Source of the DNA: CAYXSX01 sp964467925
GTDB lineage: Bacteria; Pseudomonadota; Alphaproteobacteria; Micavibrionales; Micavibrionaceae
NCBI GenBank assembly: GCA_964467925.1
Contig: CAYXSX010000012.1
Span: 1 to 44,927, forward strand
Length of the DNA: 44,927 nucleotides
Direction of reading: 5' to 3'
The notes under the pieces were generated by a model. The model searched no databases. It was not told where the DNA came from and worked only from the letters and a program-made list of their open reading frames with translations. Of the stretch, positions 1-6,728 are shown piece after piece. The translations under genes and the position numbers were made by a program. Position 1 is the first letter of the stretch; every line of letters starts with the position of its first letter.

Positions 1-54
1 CGCGAAGGCGGCAGAACCGTCGGCGCAGGCGTCGTCTCCAAAGTTATTGCTTAA
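1..54 (+). CDS. tuf: elongation factor Tu, C-terminal end only
   Basis: Only the last 17 codons are inside the window. They read REGGRTVGAGVVSKVIA and end at TAA, which matches the highly conserved C-terminal strand of bacterial EF-Tu (usual form REGGRTVGAGVVSKI). EF-Tu delivers aminoacyl-tRNA to the ribosome as a GTPase. It sits 25 nt upstream of rpsJ, the usual place for tuf at the head of the S10 operon in proteobacteria, which supports the call although so little is visible. Confidence 0.8.
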   Translation, partial: REGGRTVGAGVVSKVIA

Positions 55-79
55 GATTGTAAGGTAAAGGAATAAGCAC

Positions 80-403
80 ATGGACGCTCAAACAATACGC
101 ATTACGCTGAAGGCTTTCGATCACCGCATTCTGGACACTGCCAGCGCGGAGATCCTGAACACAGCCAAGCGCACCGGTGCTGCCGTTCGCGGCCCTGTGC
201 CCTTGCCGAACCGCGTGCAGCGCTTTACGGTATTGCGCTCTCCGCACGTGAACAAGAATTCGCAAGAACAGTTCGAAATGCGCACGCATAAAAGACTGCT
301 GGATATCGAGGACCCCACACCACAGACAATCGATGCTTTGATGAAGCTCGACCTGCCTGCCGGTGTGGATGTTGAAATCAAAATAGGTCAAATGGCTGCT
401 TAG
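80..403 (+). CDS. rpsJ: 30S ribosomal protein S10
   Basis: The 107-residue product is S10, a 30S head protein that also acts in transcription antitermination as NusE. The start MDAQTIRITLKAFDHRILD and the segment RGPVPLPNRVQRFTVLRSPH are classic S10 signatures, including the long beta-hairpin loop that reaches into the 30S head. Length is normal for the family (about 103). The ATG at 80 follows an AAAGGAA ribosome binding site at about 66-72. It is the first complete gene of the S10 operon, 25 nt after tuf and 66 nt before rplC; that downstream gap holds an RNA hairpin described separately. Confidence 0.97.
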   Translation: MDAQTIRITLKAFDHRILDTASAEILNTAKRTGAAVRGPVPLPNRVQRFTVLRSPHVNKNSQEQFEMRTHKRLLDIEDPTPQTIDALMKLDLPAGVDVEIKIGQMAA

Positions 404-430
404 TATAATTAAGGGTTTTTTGATCGCTAA

Positions 431-453
431 GTTGACCGGAGAGGTCAACCTCT
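431..453 (+). promoter_or_regulatory. alternative hairpins before rplC
   Basis: Between the rpsJ stop and the rplC ribosome binding site a perfect 7-bp stem GTTGACC/GGTCAAC (431-437 with 443-449) encloses a GGAGA loop. A second stem AGAGG/CCTCT (440-444 with 449-453, loop TCAA) uses overlapping bases and cannot form at the same time. Mutually exclusive stems just ahead of an r-protein start suggest autoregulation, but no such element is known to me here, so this is inference. Confidence 0.35.
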
Positions 454-469
454 GGAAAGGAAAAAAGAA

Positions 470-1255
470 ATGACCAATATGGTACAAAGAGTTGGAGTGA
501 TTGCACGTAAGGAAGGGATGACCCGCGTTTTTGATGCGGATGGTCGTCATGTTCCCGTGACCGTGCTGAAAATCGACGGATGTCAGGTTACGGCTGTGCG
601 TAACGAGGAAAAAGACGGCTATGTCGCCGTGCAGCTTGGCGCCGGAAAGGCGAAGGTCAAGCGCACAAGCAAGGCGAATCGCGGTCATTTTGCCAAGGCG
701 AAAGTTGAGCCCAAGAAAAAGCTTGCCGAATTCCGCGTTTCCAATGAGAACGTGCTGGAAATCGGTGCTGAGCTGAGCGCGTCGCATTTTGTCGCCGGTC
801 AGCTGGTTGATGTGACAGCAACTTCCAAGGGTAAGGGTTTCGCCGGCGGTATGAAGCGTCACAATTTCGGCGGTAACCGCGCCAGCCACGGTAACTCCGT
901 TTCTCACCGCTCACACGGTTCTACCGGTCAGTGTCAGGACCCGGGCCGCGTGTTCAAGGGCAAGAAAATGGCGGGCCAGCTTGGTAACGTTCAGGTAACG
1001 ACACAAAATCTGGAGATTATCGCCGTCGATCTGGAAGATAATCTGGTTCTGGTTAAAGGCGCCGTTCCCGGCGCGAGATCCGGCTGGGTGCTGATCAATG
1101 ATGCGGTCAAGCGTCCGCGTCATGCCGAGGCTCCTATGCCTGCCGGTCTGAAAGAATCCGCAAAGCCGAAGGCCGAAGCAGCCCCGGCGGAGCAGGCAAA
1201 GGCAGAGGAAGCGCAAGTTGACGCTCCCGCCGCAGAAGAAAAGAAGGACGAATAA
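470..1255 (+). CDS. rplC: 50S ribosomal protein L3 with acidic/Ala-rich tail
   Basis: L3 is an early-assembly 50S protein whose long loop reaches the peptidyl transferase centre. The conserved loop is visible as GNSVSHRSHGSTGQCQDPGR followed by VFKGKKMAGQLGN; the glutamine in the GQ.QDPG segment is the residue methylated by PrmB in relatives. The core ends near residue 225. Some 35 further residues rich in Ala, Lys, Glu and Pro (ending AEEKKDE) have no counterpart in typical 205-215-residue L3 proteins. The ATG at 470 is preceded by GGAAAGG nine bases upstream; a second in-frame ATG lies at 479. rplD starts 3 nt after the stop, so the two are probably translationally coupled. Confidence 0.97.
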   Translation: MTNMVQRVGVIARKEGMTRVFDADGRHVPVTVLKIDGCQVTAVRNEEKDGYVAVQLGAGKAKVKRTSKANRGHFAKAKVEPKKKLAEFRVSNENVLEIGAELSASHFVAGQLVDVTATSKGKGFAGGMKRHNFGGNRASHGNSVSHRSHGSTGQCQDPGRVFKGKKMAGQLGNVQVTTQNLEIIAVDLEDNLVLVKGAVPGARSGWVLINDAVKRPRHAEAPMPAGLKESAKPKAEAAPAEQAKAEEAQVDAPAAEEKKDE

Positions 1256-1258
1256 GCC

Positions 1259-1882
1259 ATGAAAATCGCGGTTAAGACATTAGATAACAAAGAATCCGGC
1301 GAAATTACGCTGGACGATGCGATCTTCGGCGTCGAAGTACGCAAGGACATCATTTACATGATGGTGAATTACCAGCTGGCGAAACGCCGTTCCGGTAACC
1401 ACAAGACTAAAACCCGCGCCGAAGTTTCCGGTACAGGTAAAAAGCCGTGGAAACAAAAAGGTACGGGCCGCGCCCGTGCCGGCGACCTGAAACGCCCGCA
1501 GGATGTAGGCGGCGGCGTTGCATTGGGCCCGCAGGTGCGTGAACACGGTTTCAAGCTGACGAAGAAAATCCGCCAGCTGGCCATGAAAACCGCTCTGTCC
1601 TCCAAGGCGAAAAACGGCAAGCTGATCATTCTTGAAGATGCTGTAGCCAAAGATCACAAAACAAAGCCGATGGCGGCAGCCTTCAAAAAACTGGGTCTGG
1701 AAAACGCCCTGATCGTAAGCGGCGCGGAAATCGATGTGAATTTCGCACGCGCGACGGCGAACTTGCCCCGTATTGATGTTCTGCCCTCTCAAGGCGCGAA
1801 TGTCTACGACATCATCCGCCGTGACACGCTGGTACTGACGAAACAGGCTGTGAACGACATCACGGAAAAACTGAAAGGTTAA
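1259..1882 (+). CDS. rplD: 50S ribosomal protein L4
   Basis: This 207-residue product is L4, which lines the nascent peptide exit tunnel. The tunnel loop is recognisable at about residues 50-85: RRSGNHKTKTRAEVSGTGKK followed by PWKQKGTGRARAGD. Length and layout match the family. In gammaproteobacteria L4 represses its own S10 operon through a leader upstream of rpsJ; no such leader can be judged here because the region upstream of rpsJ is tuf. Start ATG 1259 is 3 nt after rplC and its binding site lies inside the rplC tail (AAGAAGGA). The stop is 4 nt before rplW. Confidence 0.97.
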   Translation: MKIAVKTLDNKESGEITLDDAIFGVEVRKDIIYMMVNYQLAKRRSGNHKTKTRAEVSGTGKKPWKQKGTGRARAGDLKRPQDVGGGVALGPQVREHGFKLTKKIRQLAMKTALSSKAKNGKLIILEDAVAKDHKTKPMAAAFKKLGLENALIVSGAEIDVNFARATANLPRIDVLPSQGANVYDIIRRDTLVLTKQAVNDITEKLKG

Positions 1883-1886
1883 GAAA

Positions 1887-2204
1887 ATGGCTGAAGCAAA
1901 GAAAAAGACAGAAGCTCAGGAATGGATGTATGAAATCATCCGCAAACCCCATGTGACCGAAAAGGCCACGTTGGGTTCCGAGCACGGTCAGGTAACGTTC
2001 ATCGTTCCCGCATGGGCGACGAAGCCGAAAATCGCACAGGCGGTGGAAACACTGTTCAAGGTAAAGGTGAAAGGCGTTAACACGCTGATCCAGAAGGGCA
2101 AGAACAAGCGCTTCAAGGGGATCGCGGGCCGCCGTTCCGATGTTAAAAAAGCGATTGTCAGCCTCGAAGACGGTCAGGCGATTGATGTCGGAACGGGAAT
2201 TTAA
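1887..2204 (+). CDS. rplW: 50S ribosomal protein L23
   Basis: L23 sits at the tunnel exit and is the docking site for SRP and trigger factor. The 105-residue product shows the family pattern: the early IIRKPHVTEKAT segment, a central KVKVKGVNTL strand and the basic loop KGKNKRFKGIAGRRSDVKKA. It starts 4 nt after rplD. The N-terminal 15 residues (AEAKKKTEAQEWMYE) are slightly longer than in E. coli L23. The binding site AAGGTTAAGAAA overlaps the end of rplD. Confidence 0.96.
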   Translation: MAEAKKKTEAQEWMYEIIRKPHVTEKATLGSEHGQVTFIVPAWATKPKIAQAVETLFKVKVKGVNTLIQKGKNKRFKGIAGRRSDVKKAIVSLEDGQAIDVGTGI

Positions 2205-2261
2205 GTTTTAATGTAACTATGGTGGCCCGCCGATAAGGGGCAAAAATGAAGGAAGAAGAAA

Positions 2262-3089
2262 ATGGCATTAAAAAAGTTTAACCCCACATCTCCCGGTCAG
2301 CGCCAGTTGGTGCAGGTTGACCGCAAGGATCTTTACAAGGGCAAGCCCGAGAAGAAGCTTACCGAAGGTCTGACCAAGACCGGCGGACGCAACAACCACG
2401 GTCGCATTACCGCCCGTCATATCGGCGGCGGCCACAAGCGCCGTTACCGCCTGATCGACTGGAAGCGTACGAAATTCGACGTGGAAGCCACAGTTCTTCG
2501 TATTGAATACGACCCCAACCGCACGGCGTTTATCGCGCTGATCGAATACACGGACGGTGAGAAAGCCTACATTATCGCGCCGCAGCGCCTGAAAGTGGGT
2601 GACAAGGTTATCGCGGGCGAGAAAACCGACGTTAAGCCGGGCAACGCCATGCGCCTTAAGAACATGCCCGTGGGTACGATCATCCACAATATCGAGATGA
2701 AACCCGGCAAGGGCGGTCAGATGGTGCGCAGCGCCGGAACATACGCCCAGCTTGTGGGCCGTGATCAGGGTTATGCGCAGGTAAAGTTGACCTCCGGCGA
2801 GCTTCGCGTTGTGCGCGGCGAGTGCATGGCGAGCGTGGGCGCGGTGTCCAACCCCGACCACATGAACGCCAATGACGGTAAAGCGGGCCGCAGCCGCTGG
2901 AAGGGCAGACGCCCCCATGTTCGCGGCGTTGTGATGAACCCCGTTGATCACCCTCATGGTGGTGGTGAGGGTAAAACTTCAGGCGGTCGTCATCCGGTTT
3001 CCCCATGGGGCCAGCCGACAAAAGGTTACAAAACACGTACAAAAGGTAAGGCAAGCGATAAATACATTATTCGCCGCCGTAAGAAATAA
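2262..3089 (+). CDS. rplB: 50S ribosomal protein L2
   Basis: L2 is needed for subunit joining and peptidyl transfer. The 275-residue product has the full two-domain fold and the nearly invariant C-terminal GVVMNPVDHPHGGGEGKTSG motif containing the histidine essential for activity. Start ATG 2262 follows AAGGAAG seven bases upstream. The 57-nt gap after rplW also contains a short ORF, ATG 2246 to TAA 2281 (product MKEEENGIKKV), with its own AAGGGG, that overlaps the rplB start in another frame. It may be chance, because it is formed largely of the rplB binding site. Confidence 0.97.
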   Translation: MALKKFNPTSPGQRQLVQVDRKDLYKGKPEKKLTEGLTKTGGRNNHGRITARHIGGGHKRRYRLIDWKRTKFDVEATVLRIEYDPNRTAFIALIEYTDGEKAYIIAPQRLKVGDKVIAGEKTDVKPGNAMRLKNMPVGTIIHNIEMKPGKGGQMVRSAGTYAQLVGRDQGYAQVKLTSGELRVVRGECMASVGAVSNPDHMNANDGKAGRSRWKGRRPHVRGVVMNPVDHPHGGGEGKTSGGRHPVSPWGQPTKGYKTRTKGKASDKYIIRRRKK

Positions 3090-3108
3090 GGTTAGGAGAT
3101 AAAAGAAA

Positions 3109-3384
3109 ATGGCACGTTCAGTCTGGAAAGGTCCGTTTGTAGAAAAAAGCCTTCTTAAGAAGGTCGAGGAAGCCCGTTCTGCCGGCAAGAATACCGTGAT
3201 CAAGACATGGTCCCGCCGCTCAACGATTTTGCCGAACATGATTGGCCTGACTTTCGGCGTTCACAACGGCAAGAAATTCATTCCGGTTGTGGTAAGCGAC
3301 CAGATGATCGGTCACAAACTTGGTGAATTCGCACCGACCCGCACATACAAGGGTCACGGCGGCGACAAAAAAGCGGCCAAATGA
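3109..3384 (+). CDS. rpsS: 30S ribosomal protein S19
   Basis: S19 binds 16S rRNA in the 30S head with S13. The 91-residue product begins MARSVWKGPFVEKSLLKK and carries the family signature HNGKKFIPVVVSDQMIGHKL and GEFAPTRTYKGHGGDKKA. Length is standard. ATG 3109 follows TTAGGAG 10 nt upstream. Unlike the tight spacing elsewhere, 136 nt separate it from rplV, and that gap is largely occupied by a palindromic repeat element. Confidence 0.97.
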   Translation: MARSVWKGPFVEKSLLKKVEEARSAGKNTVIKTWSRRSTILPNMIGLTFGVHNGKKFIPVVVSDQMIGHKLGEFAPTRTYKGHGGDKKAAK

Positions 3385-3422
3385 CGGGAGAGTTAACGAG
3401 ACGGAGCCGAGTTTAGGCTTCC

Positions 3423-3494
3423 GTCATCCCCGCGAAGACGGGGATCCGGCAAAAAATTAAAGGAGATCCTTCAGCGCAAGCGCTTCAGGATGAC
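3423..3494. repeat. palindromic repeat inside the S10 operon
   Basis: The element starts GTCATCCCC and ends AGGATGAC. Its left half holds the stem ATCCCCG/CGGGGAT; its right half holds AGCGC/GCGCT and closely matches the right half of the repeat at 15609-15694. It looks like a fusion of two repeat types. It lies between rpsS and rplV on the transcribed strand, so it is probably part of the operon mRNA. The rplV binding site (AAGGAAGAAAAGGAA) lies just beyond it. Confidence 0.75.
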
Positions 3495-3520
3495 AAAAAA
3501 GGAAGAAAAGGAATAAAACC

Positions 3521-3898
3521 ATGGGACAGCAAGCTAACCCATCACGCACAAAGGAAAACGAAGCAAAGGCTTTTGCGAAACATATCCGCACAAGCCCGCA
3601 GAAGCTTAACCTTGTGGCGCAGACCATCCGCGGCAAGAACGCAGGCAAGGCATTGATCGACCTGCAATTCTCCAAGCGCCGTGTGGCCCAGCATGTTCGC
3701 GACCTGCTGCAATCTGCCGTGGCGAACGCCGAAAACAACCATGGTCTTGATGTCGACCGTCTGATAGTATCCGAAGCGATCGTCGGGCGTTCCATCGTGA
3801 TGAAGCGCTTCCGTGCCCGTGCCCGTGGCCGCGGCGTGCGTATCGAGAAAAAATTCGCCAACATGACGATTATCGTCAAAGAACAAGACGTAGAATAA
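3521..3898 (+). CDS. rplV: 50S ribosomal protein L22
   Basis: L22 spans the 50S from the surface to the exit tunnel. The 125-residue product has the family core (AFAKHIRTSPQKLNLVAQTI, then GLDVDRLIVSEAIVG) and the extended tunnel beta-hairpin (MKRFRARARGRGVRIEKKFA). The N-terminus MGQQANPSRTKENEAKA is about ten residues longer than in E. coli, as is common in alphaproteobacteria. ATG 3521 follows AAGGAATAAAACC. It is first after the repeat-filled gap and precedes rpsC by 14 nt. Confidence 0.96.
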   Translation: MGQQANPSRTKENEAKAFAKHIRTSPQKLNLVAQTIRGKNAGKALIDLQFSKRRVAQHVRDLLQSAVANAENNHGLDVDRLIVSEAIVGRSIVMKRFRARARGRGVRIEKKFANMTIIVKEQDVE

Positions 3899-3912
3899 GG
3901 AGCTCTTGAAGT

Positions 3913-4599
3913 ATGGGACAGAAAGTTAATCCAATTGGACTTCGCGTCGGTATCAACCGTACCTGGGACAGCCGCTGGTATGCGGGCCGCGATTACGCGA
4001 AAAAGCTGGTCGAGGACCTTAAACTGCGCGAATACGTGCAAGAGCGTCTGAAGCCCGCCGGTATCTCCAAGGTTATTGTCGAACGCGCAGCTAAAAACAC
4101 AAAGGTTAGCGTTCATACGGCCCGTCCCGGTGTGATCATCGGCAAAAAAGGCGCCGACATTGAAAAACTGCGCCGCGATTTGTCCCAGATTGCCGGCGGT
4201 GACGTTTCCCTGAATATTATCGAAGTGCGCAAGCCCGAGCTGGATGCCCAGCTTGTAGCCGAAGGCGTCGCGCAACAGCTCGAGCGCCGCGTATCTTTCC
4301 GCCGTGCGATGAAGCGCGCCGTACAAAGCGCTCTGCGCCTTGGTGCCGGCGGTATTCGTATTAACGTATCCGGTCGTCTGGGCGGTGCCGACATTGCGCG
4401 TACCGAATGGTACCGCGAAGGCCGCGTGCCTCTGCACACACTGCGCGCCGATCTGGATTACGGTTTTTCCGAAGGTCTGACGACTTACGGTATTCTGGGT
4501 GTGAAGGTCTGGCTCTATAAGGGCGAGATCATGGAACACGACCCGATGGCTCGCGACAAGCGCCTTGCGGATTCACAAGGCGGCGCGCCGAGAGGCTAG
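3913..4599 (+). CDS. rpsC: 30S ribosomal protein S3
   Basis: S3 forms part of the mRNA entry channel and helicase of the 30S head. The 228-residue product begins MGQKVNPIGLRVGI, has the KH domain with the RPGVIIGKKGADIEKLRRDL loop at about residues 70-90, and the C-terminal S3 domain (SGRLGGADIARTEWYREGRV, then DYG). Length is typical. ATG 3913 follows AAGGAGCTCTTGAAGT. The stop is followed by an unusually long 200-nt spacer before rplP. Confidence 0.97.
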   Translation: MGQKVNPIGLRVGINRTWDSRWYAGRDYAKKLVEDLKLREYVQERLKPAGISKVIVERAAKNTKVSVHTARPGVIIGKKGADIEKLRRDLSQIAGGDVSLNIIEVRKPELDAQLVAEGVAQQLERRVSFRRAMKRAVQSALRLGAGGIRINVSGRLGGADIARTEWYREGRVPLHTLRADLDYGFSEGLTTYGILGVKVWLYKGEIMEHDPMARDKRLADSQGGAPRG

Positions 4600-4608
4600 A
4601 TTTAAGGT

Positions 4609-4642
4609 AAAAGTTGCGGCTTAAAAGAAAGTTGCAACTTTT
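4609..4642 (+). promoter_or_regulatory. hairpin in rpsC-rplP spacer
   Basis: AAAAGTTGC (4609-4617) pairs with GCAACTTTT (4634-4642) in a 9-bp stem; the 3' arm is also half of a perfect 14-nt palindrome, AAAGTTGCAACTTT (4628-4641), so two folds compete. Only four U residues follow, so it would be a weak terminator or attenuator within the operon, directly before the promoter at 4646. Confidence 0.3.
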
Positions 4643-4645
4643 GTC

Positions 4646-4674
4646 TTGTAACTTGTGGCTAAACACGGTATAAA
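4646..4674 (+). promoter_or_regulatory. internal promoter upstream of rplP
   Basis: TTGTAA (4646-4651) and TATAAA (4669-4674) are separated by exactly 17 nt, a good sigma-70 arrangement. It would drive rplP and the downstream spc genes with a leader of about 120 nt. It lies directly after the hairpin at 4609-4642, so rplP onward may be a separately started unit. Confidence 0.5.
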
Positions 4675-4747
4675 CCGCCACGAAATTTAACTAAGGGTTT
4701 ATAAAAACTCTCATATAGAAACTCTCCTTCTTAAAAAGGAAAAGTCT

Positions 4748-4798
4748 ATGTGGTCGAATTTTTATTGTGTGAAGGTTTTTTTTAAAAGAGGCTATTGA
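4748..4798 (+). CDS. 16-codon upstream ORF before rplP (possible leader peptide)
   Basis: ATG 4748 follows a strong AAAAAGGA (4733-4740) with seven-base spacing. The ORF encodes MWSNFYCVKVFFKRGY and ends TGA at 4796-4798, two bases before the rplP ATG at 4801. The rplP binding site (AAAAGAGG) lies inside its last codons, so ribosomes translating the short ORF would finish at the rplP start. That layout fits translational coupling or attenuation. The aromatic-rich sequence matches nothing I know, and chance is possible. Confidence 0.35.
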   Translation: MWSNFYCVKVFFKRGY

Positions 4799-4800
4799 AC

Positions 4801-5220
4801 ATGTTATCGCCAAAGAAGTTTAAACACCGCAAACAGCACAAGGGCCGCATTCACGGGAATGCGAAGGGCGGCAGCACGCTCGCCTTTGGCGCGTACGGTC
4901 TGAAGGCGCTTGCGCCCGACCGTATTACAGCGCGCCAGATTGAAGCCGCACGCCGTGCGATTACCCGTCACATCAAGCGTCAGGGCAAGGTATGGATCCG
5001 CATTTTCCCCGATGTTCCGGTGACATCAAAGCCTCTTGAGGTTCGTCAGGGTAAAGGTAAAGGTTCCCCCGAATACTGGGCCGCGCGTGTTAAGCCGGGC
5101 CGTATCATGTTCGAGCTGGACGGTGTTCCGCTTGAGGTTGCCCGCGAGGCTTTCGATCTGGCCGCCATGAAGCTGCCGATCAAGACGAAATTCGTACGCC
5201 GCATCGGCGACGTTGCTTAA
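4801..5220 (+). CDS. rplP: 50S ribosomal protein L16
   Basis: L16 organises the A-site finger and tRNA binding on the 50S. The product starts MLSPKKFKHRKQHKGR and shows the conserved GRIHGNAKGGSTLAFGAYGL segment (residues 14-33) and later IRIFPDVPVTSKP. The ATG at 4801 gives 139 residues and matches the family start; a TTG six bases upstream lies only four bases from the AAAAGAG site and is rejected. The leader includes a hairpin, a promoter and a short upstream ORF. rpmC begins 12 nt downstream. Confidence 0.96.
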   Translation: MLSPKKFKHRKQHKGRIHGNAKGGSTLAFGAYGLKALAPDRITARQIEAARRAITRHIKRQGKVWIRIFPDVPVTSKPLEVRQGKGKGSPEYWAARVKPGRIMFELDGVPLEVAREAFDLAAMKLPIKTKFVRRIGDVA

Positions 5221-5232
5221 AGGATTGTGAGT

Positions 5233-5592
5233 ATGAAAGCACAAGATTTGAAAACAAAGTCGGAAGACGAGCTTAAGAAAATGCTGCTGGATCTGCGTAA
5301 AGATCAGTTCAATGCGCGTTTTCAAAAGTCCGGCGGTACGCTGGAAAACACAGCGTCCATCCGCAAGACACGCCGCACGATTGCGCGCGTCAAAACATTT
5401 TTAACGGCTATGAGCAAGGGCCAGCCGATTGCGGCGAAGAAGCCCGCTGCAGCCAAGCCCGCCGCGAAAGCGGCCGCGCCTAAGGCTGCGGCTCCCAAGG
5501 CTGCTCCGAAAGCCAAAGAAACAGCGGCGAAAAAGCCTGCTGCCAAAAAGACAACGGCTGCGAAAAAACCCGCCGCCAAGAAAGAAGCATAG
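5233..5592 (+). CDS. rpmC: 50S ribosomal protein L29 with long Ala/Lys/Pro tail
   Basis: Residues 1-64 are a normal L29: two long helices with KTKSEDELKKMLLDLRKDQ and RKTRRTIARVKTFLTA. L29 lies at the exit tunnel beside L23. Residues 65-119 are an added tail of almost only Ala, Lys and Pro with repeated KPAAK and KAAAPK units, nearly doubling the usual 60-70-residue length and resembling histone H1-like tails. The ATG at 5233 is eight bases after AAAGGA; the GTG at 5227 is too close. The tail shares the unit KKPAAKKTTA with the tail of the next gene, rpsQ. Confidence 0.95.
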   Translation: MKAQDLKTKSEDELKKMLLDLRKDQFNARFQKSGGTLENTASIRKTRRTIARVKTFLTAMSKGQPIAAKKPAAAKPAAKAAAPKAAAPKAAPKAKETAAKKPAAKKTTAAKKPAAKKEA

Positions 5593-5604
5593 AAGGATAA
5601 GGAC

Positions 5605-6012
5605 ATGCCAAGAAGAGTTCTGGAAGGTAACGTTGTCGGCAACAAAACGGATAAAACGATCACCGTATTGGTCGAGCGCCGTTTCCGCCACCCCGTTTAC
5701 AAAAAATACGTTAAGCAGACCGACAAATATTCGGCGCATGACCCGAACAACCAGTACAATATCGGTGATCGCGTATCCATTATCGAATGCCGTCCGATTT
5801 CCAAGACAAAGCGCTGGATTGTAACCACCGCTGACGGTCAGCAGAATGCTCCGGTTGCCAAGGCTCCGGTGAAAAAAGCAGCTCCCGCACCGAAGAAAGC
5901 GGAAAGCAAGACAGAAGCTAAAGAAGCGGCTCCCAAGAAAGAGCCTGCTGCGAAGAAACCAGCCGCCAAGAAGACAACTGCCAAGGCGGCCAGCAAGAAG
6001 AAGGACGCGTAA
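5605..6012 (+). CDS. rpsQ: 30S ribosomal protein S17 with long Ala/Lys/Pro tail
   Basis: Residues 1-78 are S17, an OB-fold protein binding the 5' domain of 16S rRNA, with RRVLEGNVVGNKTDKTITVL and HDPNNQYNIGDRVSIIECRP. From about residue 80 to 135 the chain is an extra Lys/Ala/Pro-rich extension ending KAASKKKDA. Typical bacterial S17 is 80-90 residues. The tail shares KKPAAKKTTA with L29, suggesting the low-complexity DNA was copied or expanded between neighbours. ATG 5605 follows AAGGATAAGGAC. rplN starts 3 nt after the stop. Confidence 0.95.
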   Translation: MPRRVLEGNVVGNKTDKTITVLVERRFRHPVYKKYVKQTDKYSAHDPNNQYNIGDRVSIIECRPISKTKRWIVTTADGQQNAPVAKAPVKKAAPAPKKAESKTEAKEAAPKKEPAAKKPAAKKTTAKAASKKKDA

Positions 6013-6015
6013 GTC

Positions 6016-6384
6016 ATGATACAGATGCAATCACGCATGGATGTTGCTGATAACAGCGGAGCGCGCGAAGTTCAGTGCATCAAGGTTCTGGGCGGATCAC
6101 ACCGCCGTACCGCCAATATCGGCGACGTGGTCGTGGTTTCCGTTAAGGATGCCATTCCCCGCGGTAAAGTCCAGAAGGGCGCTATTCACAAGGCCGTGAT
6201 CGTGCGCAGCCGTTTCGGTCTGCAGCGCGCCTATGGCGAGAAAATCCGTTTCGACACCAATGCCTGCGTTCTGATCAACGCGGCAGGAGAGCCGATCGGC
6301 ACACGTATTTTCGGCCCCGTGACGCGTGAGCTGCGCGCCAAGGGCTATATGAAGATTGTTTCTCTAGCGGGCGAGGTTCTGTAA
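6016..6384 (+). CDS. rplN: 50S ribosomal protein L14
   Basis: L14 forms inter-subunit bridges with 16S rRNA and is the target of the silencing factor RsfS. The 122-residue product is standard: MIQMQSRMDVADNSGAREVQ at the start, IGDVVVVSVKDAIPRGKVQK centrally and FGPVTRELR near the end. There is no added tail. ATG 6016 has its binding site AAGAAGGACG inside the end of rpsQ, 3 nt upstream of the start of the coding overlap region, implying coupled translation. Confidence 0.97.
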   Translation: MIQMQSRMDVADNSGAREVQCIKVLGGSHRRTANIGDVVVVSVKDAIPRGKVQKGAIHKAVIVRSRFGLQRAYGEKIRFDTNACVLINAAGEPIGTRIFGPVTRELRAKGYMKIVSLAGEVL

Positions 6385-6387
6385 GCC

Positions 6388-6723
6388 ATGACACAAGTGA
6401 AATTGAAAATCAAAAAAGGCGACCAGGTCGTTGTCCTGACGGGCAAAGACAAGGGTTCCAAGGGCGAAGTCCTGAAAGTGATCACATCCGACGACCCGAA
6501 CAAGGTTAAAGTTCTGGTTCAGGGCGTGAACATGGTAACGAAACACGCAAAACCGACACAAGTTTCTGCGGGCGGTATCCGCAAGGAAGAAAAGCCGGTT
6601 CACATTTCCAATGTGGCGCTGGCCGATCCCAAATCCGGCAAGGCGACCCGCGTGGGTTACCAGACGCTGAAAGACGGTAAAAAAGTGCGCGTTGCCCGCA
6701 AATCTGGCGAGACGATAGGATAA
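6388..6723 (+). CDS. rplX: 50S ribosomal protein L24
   Basis: L24 starts 50S assembly. The 111-residue product has the KOW motif at residues 9-35 (KGDQVVVLTGKDKGSKGEVL), then VQGVNMVTKHAKPTQVSAGG and KEEKPVHISNVALADPKSGK, all typical. It starts 3 nt after rplN and ends 5 nt before rplE. Length is normal for the long bacterial form. Confidence 0.96.
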   Translation: MTQVKLKIKKGDQVVVLTGKDKGSKGEVLKVITSDDPNKVKVLVQGVNMVTKHAKPTQVSAGGIRKEEKPVHISNVALADPKSGKATRVGYQTLKDGKKVRVARKSGETIG

Positions 6724-6728
6724 CCGAG

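Noticed and set aside
3457..4539. Long minus-strand ORF of 360 codons opposite rplV and rpsC
   Set aside because: It is antisense to two clear ribosomal protein genes, its product has no family features, and the openness follows from codon use on the other strand.
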